Below, piece after piece: positions 17,190 to 24,223 of a stretch of DNA of 35,681 nt. The stretch's first letter is position 1, and each line of letters opens with the position of its first letter. The stretch is taken from NCBI GenBank assembly GCA_030645365.1, contig JAUSMB010000020.1, positions 1-35,681 on the forward strand, read 5' to 3'. The DNA comes from Rugosibacter sp. Lineage in GTDB: Bacteria > Pseudomonadota > Gammaproteobacteria > Burkholderiales > Rhodocyclaceae. The position numbers and the translations under genes were made by a program. The notes below the pieces were generated by a model, which ran no database searches, was not told where the DNA came from, and saw only the letters and a list, made by a program, of their open reading frames with translations.

Positions 17190-17779
17190 TGCAAACTGTC
17201 GAACGTGCCGACTTTGATTTAATCGCGAGCTGGGTGAAGCCCAATGAACGTGTACTCGATCTGGGTTGTGGCGATGGCTCGTTGCTGAAGCGCTTGATTG
17301 AAGAGCGAGGTGCCTTTGGTTATGGCATTGAGCGCGAAGAAGCGGGTGTTTTGGCGGCCATTGCGCAGGGTATTAATGTGATTCAGGGTGATCTGGAACA
17401 GGGCTTGGCAGGCTTTGACGATGGCACGTTCAATCACGTGGTGCTGTCACGCACATTACAGACTGTACGTCATACGGAACGCCTTCTGACGGAGATGTTA
17501 CGTGTCGGTCGCGAAGCCGTGGTGAGCTTCCCGAACTTCGCCTACTGGAAGAACCGCGTGGCGGTGATGAATGGCCGCATGCCGGTTTCTGAAGACCTGC
17601 CCTATGAATGGTTTGATACGCCCAACCTGCGATTTTTCACACTACTTGATTTTGAGGCGCTGTGCGCCAAAATGCAGCTTGTGATCCGCGAGCGGCAAGT
17701 GCTCGACGAGGCTGGCCAGCTCGTCGTCGCAGGGCCTAATTTTCTAGGTAGTCTCGCCGTCTATCGGCTGGGGCGCTAG
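17189..17779 (+). CDS. metW: Methionine biosynthesis protein MetW
   Basis: 196 aa from ATG 17189; a GTG one codon earlier is less likely. RVLDLGCGDGSLLKRL (about residues 19-34) is a SAM-binding motif I and the protein has a class I methyltransferase fold. VSFPNFAYWKNRVAVMNGRMPVSEDLPYEWFDTPNLRF is the distinctive MetW stretch. MetW is required with MetX for methionine synthesis in several proteobacteria, apparently as a partner that supports MetX activity; a methylation reaction has not been established. It overlaps the convergent small minus-strand gene by 36 bp at its 3' end. Confidence 0.95.
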   Translation: MQTVERADFDLIASWVKPNERVLDLGCGDGSLLKRLIEERGAFGYGIEREEAGVLAAIAQGINVIQGDLEQGLAGFDDGTFNHVVLSRTLQTVRHTERLLTEMLRVGREAVVSFPNFAYWKNRVAVMNGRMPVSEDLPYEWFDTPNLRFFTLLDFEALCAKMQLVIRERQVLDEAGQLVVAGPNFLGSLAVYRLGR

Positions 17780-17914
17780 ATCTTCCGGTTGCGCAGGAGT
17801 ATTGTCCTCTGGAGTGTCCGGCGTGCCTTGCTTGCGCAGGCGTTTTTCTTCTTTTTTCTGTTTCTTGGCCAGATCACGCTGGCGCTTTTCAAAAGAATAG
17901 TTGGGCTTGGCCAT
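17744..17914 (-). CDS. Small highly charged conserved protein (56 aa)
   Basis: 56 aa from ATG 17914, with GAGGAA about eight bases upstream. The first half (AKPNYSFEKRQRDLAKKQKK then EEKRLRKQ) is a Lys/Arg/Glu-rich stretch that would form a long charged helix. The tail is acidic and Pro/Thr-rich. Short proteins with this N-terminus recur in proteobacterial genomes as conserved hypotheticals (recalled, not searched). A nucleic-acid- or ribosome-associated role is a guess from charge alone. A longer in-frame version to 18064 runs into a transposase remnant and is rejected because the ribosome site and conserved start are at 17914. Its end overlaps metW. Confidence 0.75.
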   Translation of the reverse strand: MAKPNYSFEKRQRDLAKKQKKEEKRLRKQGTPDTPEDNTPAQPEDLAPQPIDGETT

Positions 17915-18004
17915 CGGCGTTCGTTCCTCAATCAGGGAGTAAGTAAATAACAGGGTAGGCTGGCAATTATACGGTAGCAGGCTATGCGCAAACTGCCGAT
18001 TTAA

Positions 18005-18124
18005 AAAGGTAAGGTCGCTGAAGCGGGCAGGAGATACTCCTTCAGATAGCCCTTCCGCTTCCACCCACTTGATTGCCTCCGCCCGAACTTCCGGCGTTTA
18101 GATCCTCTTAGGTATCCGTTCCAT
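18005..18124 (-). pseudogene. Remnant of IS3-type transposase OrfA
   Basis: Read from the ATG at 18124 on the minus strand, with a strong GGAGG site upstream, the sequence gives MERIPKRI-stop-TPEVRAEAIKWVEAEGLS and then loses similarity. This matches the start of IS3/IS911-type OrfA (pattern M-x-R-I-P-K-R-x-Y-T-P-E-F-R-A-E-A-V) with a TAA where Tyr is expected. Only about 40 codons remain and no OrfB or second end is seen. Function is lost. Assignment is by motif recall and not by database search. Confidence 0.65.
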
Positions 18125-18200
18125 CGGTGTCCTCCGTCTCGCAAAATGACACGATTCGGGGGGCTTTATTTTTTGCAGCCTATTGGCCTGCCTCAGTAAC

Positions 18201-18276
18201 TGGTGGGTTGTGACAGAGTCGAACTGTCGACCTACGGATTAAAATTTCGCTGCTCTACCAGGTGAGCTAACAACCC
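18201..18276 (-). tRNA. tRNA-Lys (TTT), diverged second copy
   Basis: 76 nt with an encoded CCA. The acceptor stem GGGTTGT/ACAACCC, D stem GCTC/GAGC and T stem GACAG/CTGTC pair fully. The anticodon loop ATTTTAA gives TTT. Compared with the neighbouring tRNA-Lys, acceptor and T stems differ on both sides with pairing kept. The anticodon stem has an A30-C40 mismatch, loop position 32 is A in place of C, and position 15 is C where a purine is usual. It may be functional with altered structure or a tRNA pseudogene. Confidence 0.75.
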
Positions 18277-18290
18277 AAAGAATTGGGTTG
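18271..18290 (-). repeat. Inverted repeat joining tRNA leader to its acceptor stem
   Basis: CAACCCAA-AGAA-TTGGGTTG is a perfect 8-bp inverted repeat with a four-base loop. One arm contains the 5' acceptor strand of the diverged tRNA-Lys; the other arm lies in its leader. A further GGGTTG copy follows at 18295-18300. Confidence 0.8.
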
Positions 18291-18318
18291 AAATGGGTTG
18301 GCAATATTTTATATAAAG

Positions 18319-18394
18319 TGGTGGGTCGGGCGAGATTCGAACTCGCGACCAACGGATTAAAAGTCCGCTGCTCTACCGACTGAGCTACCGACCC
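18319..18394 (-). tRNA. tRNA-Lys (TTT)
   Basis: 76 nt with an encoded CCA. Acceptor stem GGGTCGG/CCGACCC, D stem GCTC/GAGC, anticodon stem GCGGA/TCCGT, loop CTTTTAA (anticodon TTT) and T stem GCGAG/CTCGC all pair. It is a canonical tRNA-Lys, transcribed first in a pair with the diverged copy 42 bp downstream. Confidence 0.97.
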
Positions 18395-18411
18395 AGCGTC
18401 AAAGGCCGCGA

Positions 18412-18440
18412 ATGCTACAAGCCTTACATCATCCTGTCAA
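18412..18440 (-). promoter_or_regulatory. Sigma-70 promoter of the tRNA-Lys pair
   Basis: On the minus strand a perfect -35 TTGACA (complement at 18435-18440), a 17-bp spacer and a -10 TAGCAT (complement at 18412-18417) are followed by a GC-rich discriminator (GCGGCC). The start should be near 18405, about 10 bp before the mature tRNA. A GC-rich discriminator is typical of stringently controlled stable-RNA promoters. Confidence 0.75.
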
Positions 18441-18911
18441 ACAGAAAATAGGTTGTTTTATGCCATCCTGTTGTTGTCAAAGATATTTTTATTTTTCAGG
18501 AAAAAATAAATTATCCGATGAACGTGCGAACAATTTTCTGATGTGCATTGAAGTGCGGGAACCGAGTCCAGGTTACATAAATATGCAGTGGTTGGAATGT
18601 GTCAATGCGAAGCAAACTCCGGTTGTTGAGCGGCAGGTAGTTTGTCGATTTTATTTACAATTAATGCAATCAGAAAACCAAAATTTTTATTGTATAAGCA
18701 TGAATTAAAACAATAAAATTATTATGGAACGAAATTTGCTTTATGTAGGCTATGTTTCTTAAAGTTAATTTCATTGCAGGTTGTGACGTGTGAGCTATTG
18801 GATAGTAGCCGCTCATGAGGTTAGAGTATCTTTTCCTGCCAGGGATATTCTGCTTTTTTCCCTTGCCGTCACTGGCTTGTTGAACAGCCTTTCTTGTGCT
18901 GTTTTTTCTAG
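18441..18911. other. AT-rich intergenic region without a convincing gene
   Basis: About 470 bp lie between the tRNA promoter and the GGDEF gene, clearly richer in A and T than its surroundings, especially 18470-18720. Two short open frames cross it (to 18708 on plus, 18670-18948 on minus), but neither has a ribosome site, recognisable motif or typical composition, and the first begins inside the tRNA promoter. It may hold the GGDEF promoter and decayed DNA. I see no terminator with a T-run. Confidence 0.5.
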
Positions 18912-18940
18912 CTCGCCGTATCGCTAGCGCCGACTTTTTA
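18912..18940 (-). repeat. Dispersed repeat copy 7 (intergenic, abutting GGDEF start codon)
   Basis: The complement of the core is exact at 18926-18937 and is preceded by CTCGCCGTATCGCT, the best match to the full repeat. It runs straight into the ATG at 18940 and occupies the place where a Shine-Dalgarno would be. Confidence 0.85.
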
Positions 18941-21297
18941 TGCCACACTCATTACGAACTTATGGATTATTGGCGATAACACTAAGGCAACTGTGTGTTG
19001 CTGTTATACATGGGGCTTTAGTCTGGGTGTCGCTTGCTTTTTTCACACGTGAGCAGGGCAGTAGCGCTTTATTTCTAGCAAGCGGATTCGCACTGGCAAT
19101 GCTTTTGTTCAATCCACGCTACATTGGGGCGGTTTTTCTGGGCGCACTCGCCGCTACTGCATTGCTGGGTTATTCGGGAGAGACTGTTCTGCTGGTGTCG
19201 ATAGGGAGCACGCTAGGCGCATATTTGGGTGCTTGGCTGCTGTCCCGTGATAAGGTGTTTGATGCCACTCTCGTGACTGCGCGCGATTATCTTTTGCTTA
19301 TTGTGTATGGGGGCTTTATTGGTAGTTCTGTAAGTGCAGGGGTTGGTGTCACCGGGCTGTTATCGGGTGGCATTCTGGCGCATGAAACCCAGCTAAACAG
19401 TTTGTTTTTTGGATGGTTGATGGATGTGCTGGGGGTCATTTTTATTACCCCGTTGATTCTTCTTTGGGGCCATCCATACAAAGAAGCATTTTCGAAACAA
19501 AAAATAAGCGAAGCATTTTGGACGGTTACCAGTGCACTTCTAGTGGGGCAAATGGTTTTTGGGAAGTGGTTTACTGAAGTCATTGGCCATTCAATTAATT
19601 TTTATTGGCTAGCGTTGCCTATCGCCTGGGCTGCTTTACGCCTAGGCAAGCGCTGGGTAGCGTTGCTTCTGGCTTTGGCTGCGATGCAGGCAATTTTTTC
19701 GGTGAAGTCGGACATGGCTTTTTTTGCTCATGACATTTCATCAGGCATGCTAGGTAATGACTGGCTAATCATGGTGGCATTGGCGCTGGCGGGCATGTTG
19801 CTCAGCATTGACTGTGAGCAGCGTCGGCAAGCTGAAGTTAGGCTGCGTCAGCAGACTGACGAATTAAATTTCCGAAACCAGGTTTTGCAGCGCATTAACC
19901 GTGGCGCCTCTTTACCACTGGTTCTGAGTGGCTTAACACAGGAGTTTGAACGTTTGCATCCGGGGTGTTGGTGCGCCATGTTGTTGCTCGATAAAGAGGG
20001 CAAGCATTTGCATTATGGGGCAGCGCCCAGCTTGCCTGATTTTTATAAACAGGCAATTAATGGTTTGCCCATAGGTGAGGGTGTTGGTGCCTGTGGTGCG
20101 GCTGTACGCCGTGGCGAACGGTTCATCATTTCAGATATGCAGAGCTATACCTTCTGGCCTGTGGGATTTCGCTTTCGTGATGCGGCCAAAAAAGCGGGGA
20201 TTCAATCCTGCTGGTCCCAGCCGATTAAAAATAGCGAGTATCAGGTTCTTGGTACTTTTGATATTTATCACACGACCCATCGCGAGCCGTCGGCTGAAGA
20301 AGTTGATCAGATGGAACGTATGGCCCACCTGGCAGGGCAAGTGATTCACCAGGCAAGCCTCCAGGAAATTCTGCATTTGAAGGATGTGGCATTTAACACA
20401 TCCAGTAATGCCATGGCCATTACTGATAAAGACGCTCGCATCCAATGGGTGAACCTCGCCTTTGGAGAAATGACAGGTTATCCCCCGAGTGAGGTGATTG
20501 GATTGACTTTGCGTGACCTGGGAAAATCAGAGAAGCAAGACCCTGCATATGAGCAGACCATTTGGAAAACAATCCTTGCGGGGAATGGGTGGCACGGAGA
20601 GCTTGTCCATCGGCATAAAAATGGTGCTGATTATGATGAGGAAATGACGATAACGCCGATGAAGGATGCCGCAGGAAATCCAATCCATTTCATCGCGGTC
20701 ATGCGCGATATCACCGAGCGTAAAAAGTCTGAAGAGCAGATCCGCACCCTGGCTTTTTATGACACGTTAACGCAACTGCCGAACCGACGCCTTCTGGATG
20801 ATCGACTCAGCCGCGCCATGATTGCAAGTAAGCGCAGCAATCGCTATGGGGCTCTCATGTTTCTTGATCTGGACAACTTTAAGCCACTCAACGATAAGTA
20901 TGGACATGGTACGGGGGATTTGTTGCTGATCGAAGTGGCGCAGCGAATAACGCAGTGTGTTCGCGGCACAGATACTGTTGCGCGGTTTGGGGGGGATGAG
21001 TTTGTGGTGATGCTCGACGGGCTGAGCACTGACAGAAATGGGTCCATATCTGAAGCAGAAATTGTTGCTGAAAAAATTCGTCGATCGATCGCCGAACCTT
21101 TTAAACTCAGCGTGCATAAGGAGGGCAGGGGGGAGGTCAGCATTGAGCACCGGTGTTCGACCAGCATCGGTGTGGCGCTATTTATCGGTGATGGGGTCAG
21201 CTCTGATGATTTACTTAAGCGAGCGGACATGGCGATGTATCGTGCCAAAGACAAAGGCCGTAATCGCGTACATTTTTTTGATGCAAGACACGCTTAG
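18940..21297 (+). CDS. Membrane diguanylate cyclase, MASE1-GAF-PAS-GGDEF
   Basis: 785 aa. Residues 10 to about 290 contain around eight membrane segments resembling a MASE1 sensor. A short coil leads to a GAF-like domain (about 315-470) and a PAS domain (about 480-600; SSNAMAITDKDARIQWVN ... MRDITERKKSEE). The GGDEF domain runs from LAFYDTLTQLPNRR (about 603) to the end, with an intact GGDEF at 684-688 and an RxxD product-inhibition site (RGTD, 675-678) just before it. There is no EAL domain. It should make c-di-GMP from GTP in response to a membrane or soluble signal. The ATG has no Shine-Dalgarno; repeat copy 7 abuts it. It stands alone as a transcription unit. Confidence 0.92.
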   Translation: MPHSLRTYGLLAITLRQLCVAVIHGALVWVSLAFFTREQGSSALFLASGFALAMLLFNPRYIGAVFLGALAATALLGYSGETVLLVSIGSTLGAYLGAWLLSRDKVFDATLVTARDYLLLIVYGGFIGSSVSAGVGVTGLLSGGILAHETQLNSLFFGWLMDVLGVIFITPLILLWGHPYKEAFSKQKISEAFWTVTSALLVGQMVFGKWFTEVIGHSINFYWLALPIAWAALRLGKRWVALLLALAAMQAIFSVKSDMAFFAHDISSGMLGNDWLIMVALALAGMLLSIDCEQRRQAEVRLRQQTDELNFRNQVLQRINRGASLPLVLSGLTQEFERLHPGCWCAMLLLDKEGKHLHYGAAPSLPDFYKQAINGLPIGEGVGACGAAVRRGERFIISDMQSYTFWPVGFRFRDAAKKAGIQSCWSQPIKNSEYQVLGTFDIYHTTHREPSAEEVDQMERMAHLAGQVIHQASLQEILHLKDVAFNTSSNAMAITDKDARIQWVNLAFGEMTGYPPSEVIGLTLRDLGKSEKQDPAYEQTIWKTILAGNGWHGELVHRHKNGADYDEEMTITPMKDAAGNPIHFIAVMRDITERKKSEEQIRTLAFYDTLTQLPNRRLLDDRLSRAMIASKRSNRYGALMFLDLDNFKPLNDKYGHGTGDLLLIEVAQRITQCVRGTDTVARFGGDEFVVMLDGLSTDRNGSISEAEIVAEKIRRSIAEPFKLSVHKEGRGEVSIEHRCSTSIGVALFIGDGVSSDDLLKRADMAMYRAKDKGRNRVHFFDARHA

Positions 21298-21320
21298 CAG
21301 TGGTCCCTATGGCAGCTATT

Positions 21321-21377
21321 GTTTCCACAATGGTTTCCACAATGCAAACTATCGTACATGAGTTTCGTACATGAGTT
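21321..21377 (+). repeat. Two adjacent perfect tandem duplications
   Basis: GTTTCCACAATG is duplicated head-to-tail at 21321-21332 and 21333-21344. After seven bases TCGTACATGAGTT is duplicated at 21352-21364 and 21365-21377. Both lie in the convergent gap between the GGDEF gene and pntB, followed by a small GGGC-AAA-GCCC hairpin at 21380-21390 without a T-run. Confidence 0.9.
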
Positions 21378-21400
21378 TTGGGCAAAGCCCGCCTTGCTGA

Positions 21401-22801
21401 TTACGTCTGCATCGTCTTGATATTAGCAATGACATCAGCAATTGCCTGTTGTGCGCTGCCATAGAGTAACCGGGTGTTTTCGCCATAGAACAAGGCATTC
21501 TCAATCCCCGAGTAGCCTGCACCTTTGCCGCGCTTGTTCACAATCACGTTTTGCGCGTAATCGACATTCAAAATTGGCATGCCATAGATTGGGCTGGATT
21601 TATCCGTGCGCGCAGAGGGGTTGACGACATCGTTGGCACCAATCACCAAGGCGACATCCGTCTGGCTAAACTCTTCGTTGATCTCTTCCAGATCAAAAAT
21701 CATGTCGTAGGGAACCCCGGCTTCCGCGAGCAACACATTCATGTGGCCGGGCATTCGTCCTGCGACAGGATGAATCGCAAATTTGACTTCAACCCCGGCT
21801 TCCTGGAGTAGTTTTGCCATCTCCCATACCTTGTGTTGCGCCCCAGCCACCGCCATGCCGTACCCGGGCACGATAATGACCTTTTGCGCAAAACGCATCA
21901 TCGCGGCAGCATCCATCGCGTTTGCTTCTTTCATGGTACCGGTAATGGTTTCTCCCGCCTGGGCTTCGCCGGTTATGGGGGTGAAGATAATATTGGTAAT
22001 GGGCCGATTCATCGATTTAGACATTAACTGAGTCAGCAAAGTACCTGATGCGCCAACCACAATGCCCGCAATAATCAGCGCTGGATTGCCCAGAACATAG
22101 CCCTCAAGACCAACCGCCAAGCCAGTGAAGGCATTGAGCAGCGAGATAACAACCGGCATATCCGCCCCGCCGATAGGGACTGTCAGAACAATGCCTAGTA
22201 GCAACGATACGGTGAAAAAAGCGATGAGCGTCGTTGTATCGAGGACTACACTCGTTGCGCCTGGTTCTGCTGCAGCACCTGCCATAACCAGTTTGATCGC
22301 CAGGCCAAGCGCAACCAGGGCTAGCATCAAGTTGATCGCATTTTGTGCGGGCAATCGCCAGGCTTTTTTTATAATACCTTGCAGTTTTGCAAAGGCAATG
22401 CATGAGCCAGAAAAAGCCACCGAGCCGATCAAGGCACCCAGTACAGCCAGCGTCGTGACAACGACACCATGCACATGGCCGCGCGTAAATTCAAGCGCCG
22501 CAATCGCCGCTGCAGCGCCACCCCCCATGCCGTTATAGATGGCGACCATTTGCGGCATATCGGTCATCTTGACCACGCGACCGAGATACCAGGCCAGGCC
22601 ACCGCCCAGCACGATCGCTACAATCATCAGCACAAAGTTGTGCATTCCCGGCGTGGCGAAGGTAATCAGGGTTGCCAGCAACATACCGATGCCGGCCCAA
22701 ACAATACCGCGTTTGGCTGTAACGGGTGAGGCCATGGCTTTCAAGCCGAGAATGAATAGAACGGCAACAACGAAGTAGGCAACCTGGATCAGTGCAGTCA
22801 T
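21401..22801 (-). CDS. pntB: NAD(P) transhydrogenase subunit beta
   Basis: 466 aa. The N-terminal part has about nine membrane helices (e.g. GGADMPVVISLLNAFTGLAVGLEGYVL). The C-terminal NADP(H)-binding domain shows VIIVPGYGMAVAGAQHKVWEMAKLL, HPVAGRMPGHMNVLLAEA and LVIGANDVVNPSA. With PntAa and PntAb it couples proton entry to hydride transfer from NADH to NADP. It overlaps the pntAb stop by four bases (ATGA). Length and motifs are normal. Confidence 0.97.
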   Translation of the reverse strand: MTALIQVAYFVVAVLFILGLKAMASPVTAKRGIVWAGIGMLLATLITFATPGMHNFVLMIVAIVLGGGLAWYLGRVVKMTDMPQMVAIYNGMGGGAAAAIAALEFTRGHVHGVVVTTLAVLGALIGSVAFSGSCIAFAKLQGIIKKAWRLPAQNAINLMLALVALGLAIKLVMAGAAAEPGATSVVLDTTTLIAFFTVSLLLGIVLTVPIGGADMPVVISLLNAFTGLAVGLEGYVLGNPALIIAGIVVGASGTLLTQLMSKSMNRPITNIIFTPITGEAQAGETITGTMKEANAMDAAAMMRFAQKVIIVPGYGMAVAGAQHKVWEMAKLLQEAGVEVKFAIHPVAGRMPGHMNVLLAEAGVPYDMIFDLEEINEEFSQTDVALVIGANDVVNPSARTDKSSPIYGMPILNVDYAQNVIVNKRGKGAGYSGIENALFYGENTRLLYGSAQQAIADVIANIKTMQT

Positions 22802-23094
22802 TTTGCTTCCTTCTTGTTTAATTTGAACATCGCCAGCATGCGTTCAGTGACGACATAGCCTCCAGCCGCATTGGCAGCGCCGAGAAACACGGCAAAGAAA
22901 CCGATCGCCAGTTGTAACGGATCATCTGGGTCCGCATTACCCAGCGCTACCATCGCGCCGACGAGTACCACGCCATGCACAAAATTAGAGCCGGACATCA
23001 GCGGCGTGTGCAAAATTACCGGCACGCGTGAAATAATTTCGTAGCCCGTAAAGGCTGCCAGCATGAAGATATAAACGTAGATGAAATTTTCCAT
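22798..23094 (-). CDS. pntAb: NAD(P) transhydrogenase subunit alpha part 2 (membrane part)
   Basis: 98 aa from ATG 23094, with GGAG about nine bases upstream. ENFIYVYIFMLAAFTGYEIISRVP is the usual first helix, and HTPLMSGSNFVHGVVLVGAM the conserved membrane loop of this subunit. In E. coli this region is fused to PntA; here it is a separate gene, as in the three-subunit enzymes of Rhodospirillum type. It lies one base after the pntAa stop and overlaps pntB by four bases, so the three are one operon. Confidence 0.95.
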   Translation of the reverse strand: MENFIYVYIFMLAAFTGYEIISRVPVILHTPLMSGSNFVHGVVLVGAMVALGNADPDDPLQLAIGFFAVFLGAANAAGGYVVTERMLAMFKLNKKEAK

Positions 23095-23095
23095 G

Positions 23096-24223
23096 TCAGA
23101 TATCTCCAAATACTTTTTTAACGCTTTCATGCATCAATTGGCCATCGCGCGTCAGGCAAGCTCCGGCTAGCACTTCATCGCTCCAGTCGAGATTAAGCAC
23201 GCTGTCCTTAATGAAGGGGGAGATGAAGTTGTAGAGATTCTTGGCGAACATTTCCGATGCATGTACTGGCATCTGCGCGGGCAAATTAACGGCACCGATG
23301 ATTGTGACGTTCCCCACTTTGATCGTCTGCCCGGCCTCTGTCCCCGCGCAATTGCCGCCCCCTTCGGCCGCCATGTCAACCACCACGGCACCGGGCTTCA
23401 TGCCGGCAATCATGGCGGCGCTGACGATCAGCGGTGAGCGTTTACCGGGAATGGCTGCTGTAGTAATCAGTACATCGGCATTGGCGACGGCGCGACCGAG
23501 TTTGTCGGCTTGCTGGGTTTTTTCTTCCTCAGTCAGTTCGCGCGCATAGCCGCCGCTGCCAGCGGCCGAGACACCCGTGTCCACAAATTTTGCGCCCAGC
23601 GATTCAATTTGTTCGCGGGTTTCCGGGCGTACGTCATAACCCTCAACAATGGCGCCCAGACGCTTGGCGGTGGCGATGGCCTGCAAACCGGCAACGCCTG
23701 CGCCGATTACCAGCACGCGCGCCGGGCGGATAGTGCCGGCAGCATAAGTCAGCATCGGGAAAAACTTTGGGCAGTGATTGGCCGCAATCAGCACCGTCAG
23801 ATAACCTGAAACCGCCGCCTGGCTGGACAGGGTATCCATGCTTTGCGCGCGCGAAATGCGGGGGATCAGTTCGGTGGCAAACGCCGTGATGTTTCTGGTT
23901 TTCAGTGCCTCAATGCGCTCGCGACTGGCATAAGGCGCGAGCGAGCCGATCAATACGGTACCCGGAGCCATGGTATTAATATCGTCAAGGCAGGGCGGCT
24001 GAACAGTGAGCAGCACCTGAGCTGTGGAAAATACCTGTGCGGCATTCATCGCAACAGCGTCTGCGCCAAAGTCTTCGTCGCTCAGGTAACAGGCCGATCC
24101 GGCCTGCGTCTCGATACATACCGTTGCGCCGAGTGCTTTATATTTCTTTACCACATCGGGCACGCTGGCGACGCGTGTTTCACCAGCGAGACGCTCCCGA
24201 AGTATGCCAATGGTTAGTGTCAT
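23096..24223 (-). CDS. pntAa: NAD(P) transhydrogenase subunit alpha part 1 (NAD-binding)
   Basis: 375 aa from ATG 24223, with AGGAGA upstream; 29 in-frame codons before it are not family-like. TLTIGILRERLAGETRVASVPD is the typical N-terminus of the alanine dehydrogenase/PntA family. VLVIGAGVAGLQAIATAKRLGA is the dinucleotide-binding loop followed by YDVRPETREQIESLGAKFV. It binds NADH in the cytosol and passes hydride to PntB. It is the first gene of the pnt operon and is divergent from the formate dehydrogenase operon across 292 bp. Confidence 0.96.
   Translation of the reverse strand: MTLTIGILRERLAGETRVASVPDVVKKYKALGATVCIETQAGSACYLSDEDFGADAVAMNAAQVFSTAQVLLTVQPPCLDDINTMAPGTVLIGSLAPYASRERIEALKTRNITAFATELIPRISRAQSMDTLSSQAAVSGYLTVLIAANHCPKFFPMLTYAAGTIRPARVLVIGAGVAGLQAIATAKRLGAIVEGYDVRPETREQIESLGAKFVDTGVSAAGSGGYARELTEEEKTQQADKLGRAVANADVLITTAAIPGKRSPLIVSAAMIAGMKPGAVVVDMAAEGGGNCAGTEAGQTIKVGNVTIIGAVNLPAQMPVHASEMFAKNLYNFISPFIKDSVLNLDWSDEVLAGACLTRDGQLMHESVKKVFGDI

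Noticed and set aside
17744-18064. 106-aa version of the small minus-strand protein
   Set aside because: Its first 50 residues are transposase remnant and spacer; the ribosome site and conserved start are at 17914.
18412-18708. 98-aa open frame on plus strand
   Set aside because: It begins inside the tRNA promoter, has no ribosome site and no recognisable motif, and lies in AT-rich DNA.
18670-18948. 92-aa open frame on minus strand
   Set aside because: It starts over the GGDEF start codon, has no ribosome site or family resemblance, and its composition is untypical.
21380-21390. GGGC-AAA-GCCC hairpin as terminator
   Set aside because: The stem is only four pairs with no T-run on either strand; noted only as a weak structure.
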